DNA of 13,861 nucleotides from Candidatus Cloacimonadota bacterium (GTDB lineage: Bacteria; Cloacimonadota; Cloacimonadia; Cloacimonadales; TCS61): assembly GCA_021108055.1 (NCBI GenBank), contig JAIORR010000065.1:1-13861 (forward strand). The letters are read 5' to 3'. Under the pieces are notes generated by a model. The model searched no databases. It saw nothing but the letters and a program-made list of their open reading frames with translations, and was not told the DNA's origin. Positions 12,876 through 13,861 of this stretch are shown one piece after another. A program made the translations under genes and the position numbers. Positions within the stretch are counted from its first letter, which is position 1. Every line of letters begins with the position of its first letter.

Positions 12876-13741
12876 GAGAAATAGTAATAATTTCCGGAAA
12901 AGGCGGAACGGGGAAAACATCGATCACAGCTTCATTTGCTTATTTGGGTGGAAAGAATATTATTGTAGCCGATTGTGATGTAGATGCTGCCGATATGCAT
13001 CTTCTTATGCAGCCGGATTGGGAAAAAGCCGAAGATTTTTACAGCGGAGTACTCGCAGAAATTGACCAGGAAAAATGTATTAAATGCGGAAAGTGTGCAG
13101 ATGTTTGCCGTTGGAATGCAATTCCAATTATTGATAATAAATATGTTGTTCAACCTCTTGACTGTGAAGGCTGCGGATATTGTGCGCTTGTTTGCCCTGC
13201 CGATGTGATAAGTATGAATGAGCAGAATGTAGGAAAATGGTTTTTATCCAACATAAAAACAGGCACAAAAATGGTGCACGCAAAATTAGGGATCGGTGCC
13301 GAAAATTCCGGCAAACTGGTAGCAAAAGTTAAGAACGAAGCAAAAGCACTGGCAGAAAAAGAAAGGAAAGAAATCGTTATCGTGGACGGTTCTCCGGGAA
13401 TCGGATGTCCGGTGGTATCTTCACTTTCCGGTGCAAGTTATGTGGTACTTGTCACAGAGCCTTCTGTCTCCGGTATTCACGATCTGAAACGAGTTTATGA
13501 ACTTGTGAAAAAATTCGGCATCAAAGCAGGATGCATCATCAATAAAGCAGATATCAATTCCAATAAAGCAGAAGAAATTCATGCATTCCTAAAAAAAGAA
13601 AATATTGATTTGATCTGCGAATTACCTTATGATGAAAATTTCACAAAAGCAATGACAGAAGGTAAGACGATCGTAGAATTTGATAATGGGAAGATAAAGC
13701 AGATTTTAGAAGACAGTTGGAAAAAAATAAAATATCTATAG
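12872..13741 (+). CDS. MinD-superfamily P-loop ATPase with inserted 2x[4Fe-4S] ferredoxin domain, second copy
   Basis: This 289-residue protein is a divergent paralogue of the upstream ATPase with the same architecture and the same cysteine positions: Cys69, 72, 75, 79 and Cys98, 101, 104, 108. Walker A is SGKGGTGKTS (8-17); switch DCDVDAAD (34-41); Walker B/switch II VDGSPGIGCPV (171-181). A tail of about 180 residues completes the MinD fold. As a pair the two probably form a heterodimer, as proposed for the tandem MinD-ferredoxins of orp clusters. The start at 12872 is chosen since the conserved MREIVIISGKGG begins there; the frame is open back to 12752, but those 40 residues are translated repeat. 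The repeat supplies a modest ribosome site, and an ATGA overlap with the 38-codon ORF offers coupling. Its stop is followed directly by another repeat. Confidence 0.92.
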   Translation: MREIVIISGKGGTGKTSITASFAYLGGKNIIVADCDVDAADMHLLMQPDWEKAEDFYSGVLAEIDQEKCIKCGKCADVCRWNAIPIIDNKYVVQPLDCEGCGYCALVCPADVISMNEQNVGKWFLSNIKTGTKMVHAKLGIGAENSGKLVAKVKNEAKALAEKERKEIVIVDGSPGIGCPVVSSLSGASYVVLVTEPSVSGIHDLKRVYELVKKFGIKAGCIINKADINSNKAEEIHAFLKKENIDLICELPYDENFTKAMTEGKTIVEFDNGKIKQILEDSWKKIKYL

Positions 13742-13861
13742 CTCACGGATGAACACGGAAAAGCACGGATAGAAGAATACACACCTCCCGACTTAAGTCG
13801 GACTCCTCTCAAGAGGAGATTTTCTCTGTGCTCTTTGTGCCTCTGTGGCAAAAAAAGGAGA
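13742..13861. repeat. Composite intergenic repeat to the window edge
   Basis: Starting right after the stop codon, CACGGA occurs three times at exactly 10-bp steps (13744, 13754, 13764). Then CCGACTTAAGTCGG (13788-13801) is a perfect 14-bp palindrome, followed by CTCCTC-TCAA-GAGGAG (13803-13818), a hairpin with a TCAA loop running into ATTTTCTC. The final part, TTTTCTCTGTGCTCTTTGTGCC and CTCTGTGGCA (13820-13850), is the same family as 12780-12871 and ends in AAAAAAAGGAGA (13850-13861), a ready ribosome site for a gene that probably starts just beyond the window. Confidence 0.75.

Noticed and set aside
10856..13741. Nitrogen-fixation locus (NifX-like protein and NifH/MinD-like ATPases)
   Set aside because: The ATPases are MinD-type with inserted ferredoxins, not NifH, and no nifDKEN or nifB core is present; the small NifX-like domain is common in non-fixers.

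Overview
All genes in this 13.9-kb window lie on the + strand. The DNA is AT-rich (by eye), gene-dense and free of tRNA, rRNA, CRISPR arrays or transposase genes. The mix points to an anaerobic Gram-negative-type bacterium: a signal-peptide protein with a C-terminal FlgD-like/type IX secretion sorting domain, a lipoprotein, iron-sulfur MinD-type ATPases, a radical SAM enzyme and a NifX/NifB-like protein. The sorting domain and the style of the intergenic repeats resemble Candidatus Cloacimonadota and related FCB-group lineages. This is an inference from style; no marker gene is present.

Layout. (1) 1-293: 3' end of a guanine deaminase gene. (2) 294-784: repeat-rich spacer. (3) 785-3682: large secreted repeat (probable beta-propeller) protein with a sorting tail; the tail carries an in-frame 48-bp insertion. 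(4) 3844-5508: bifunctional glutamate formimidoyltransferase/formimidoyl-THF cyclodeaminase, closely followed by a HepT/MntA-type HEPN-MNT toxin-antitoxin pair (5522-6231). (5) 6336-7271: radical SAM protein with a C-terminal winged helix. (6) 7392-9166: exported Shewanella-like protein phosphatase overlapping a small coiled-coil lipoprotein gene, closed by a clear intrinsic terminator (9189-9219). (7) 9232-13741: a cluster starting with a promoter whose -35/-10 spacer is filled by a perfect 14-bp palindrome. It holds a DUF134 regulator with a zinc ribbon, two Gly/Arg-rich DUF5320-type proteins, an unrecognised 100-aa protein, a NifX/NifB-like (MTH1175-type) protein, a universal stress protein and two MinD-type ATPases, each with an inserted 2x[4Fe-4S] ferredoxin domain. 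(8) 13742-13861: repeat-rich spacer that supplies a ribosome-binding site at the window edge.

The last cluster is the main system. Its composition resembles the Orange Protein (orp) clusters of sulfate reducers and the DUF134/MTH1175/MinD-ferredoxin groupings of many anaerobes, where a small NifX-like protein carries a metal cluster and paired MinD-ferredoxin ATPases act with it. Its role here is unproven. Between the two ATPase genes a dispersed repeat appears to have inserted exactly at the start codon of the second, leaving two near-identical starts and a 38-codon ORF that links them by ATGA overlaps. Ahead of the NifX-like gene are nested inverted repeats sharing one 9-mer in four alternating copies.
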